Shown here: positions 6,958 through 6,988 of the stretch, piece by piece
How the letters are laid out: each line of letters opens with the position of its first letter
Position numbering within the stretch: position 1 is the first letter of the stretch
From: Rhodocyclaceae bacterium
GTDB taxonomy: Bacteria; Pseudomonadota; Gammaproteobacteria; Burkholderiales; Rhodocyclaceae
NCBI GenBank assembly: GCA_023253415.1
Contig: JALRGK010000024.1
Coordinates: 1 to 6,988 of the forward strand
Length of the DNA stretch: 6,988 nucleotides
Direction of reading: 5' to 3'
Position numbers and translations under genes: made by a program
The notes under the pieces: generated by a model
The model's database searches: none
What the model saw: only the letters and a program-made list of their open reading frames with translations
Told to the model about the DNA's origin: nothing

Positions 6958-6988
6958 TCAATGTCCGCTACGCCGCTACATGCCCACT
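6876..6988 (+). CDS. hpt: Start of a gene resembling hypoxanthine-guanine phosphoribosyltransferase, cut by the window end
   Basis: From GTG 6876 the frame stays open to the last base (37 full codons); the nearest upstream in-frame stop is TAA 6864-6866. The segment AECLFDRKTIDRVLDAQASL, followed by LNVRYAATCPL, lines up without gaps against my memory of the N-terminus of proteobacterial HPRTs (pattern ADCLYTxxxVxxAIxxVAxxI...LADTNPxV). Shared residues are Ala, Cys-Leu, a later Ala, Asn and Ala-x-Thr-x-Pro. That enzyme salvages hypoxanthine and guanine to IMP and GMP using PRPP. The catalytic and PRPP-binding motifs lie beyond the window, so identity is inferred from about 30 residues. There is no strong Shine-Dalgarno; AAAG (6865-6868) lies 7 bases upstream. 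An alternative GTG at 6894 would remove six residues. The gene starts 43 bases after galU on the same strand, probably in the same transcript. That a coding frame is present is more secure than the product name. Confidence 0.5.
   Translation, partial: MHHDPSVAECLFDRKTIDRVLDAQASLLNVRYAATCP

Noticed and set aside
6961..6988. ATG 6961 as the start of a new gene (MSATPLHAH)
   Set aside because: No Shine-Dalgarno at usable spacing, and it conflicts with the GTG 6876 frame that has family-like residues. Too short to exclude fully.
1..6988. Neisseria DNA uptake sequence (GCCGTCTGAA), CRISPR repeats, insertion sequences or attachment sites
   Set aside because: None seen on either strand by eye. The gene run is continuous and uniform in style.

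Overview
This window looks like an ordinary housekeeping block from a betaproteobacterium. All recognisable genes lie on the + strand in the order smc (5' end missing), zipA, ligA, galU, and then the start of a further gene that resembles hypoxanthine-guanine phosphoribosyltransferase (hpt). The betaproteobacterial assignment rests on four things: the smc-zipA-ligA order; an SMC hinge with the WQKI...GWELAVEAVLRERL pattern; a ZipA with an extra folded block before its FtsZ-binding domain and a C-terminus ending in RRLFS; and a LigA whose active site reads AELKFDGLAISLRY. The genus cannot be fixed from the sequence. I saw no Neisseria-type DNA uptake sequence.

Layout: 2-2713 is the C-terminal part of the SMC chromosome-condensation ATPase (end of coiled coil 1, hinge, coiled coil 2, C-terminal ATPase head). 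The zipA ATG follows the smc stop after 2 bases (2716-3798). ligA starts 9 bases after the zipA stop, in the same reading frame, at a GTG (3808-5928). A 40-base A-rich gap separates ligA from galU, which starts at ATG 5969 behind a GGAG ribosome binding site (5969-6832). The last 156 bases hold a 43-base gap with no intrinsic terminator and a probable gene start at GTG 6876 that runs off the window.

The tight spacing of smc, zipA and ligA suggests one transcript with translational coupling. Their products condense the chromosome, tether the FtsZ ring to the membrane and seal DNA nicks. galU makes UDP-glucose and may also have its own weak promoter inside the ligA tail. There is no mobile element, CRISPR array, tRNA, rRNA or sign of horizontal transfer, and no gene-free stretch longer than about 160 bases.

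I found no undescribed system. The points worth a second look are modest: a possible tandem duplication of the ZipA C-terminal fold, a leaky-context TGA as the only barrier between zipA and ligA, a variant segment ahead of the LigA active site, two G7 tracts in ligA, nested inverted repeats that would bury the start codon of the last gene, and the shared neighbourhood of an FtsZ-binding protein and the UDP-glucose synthase.
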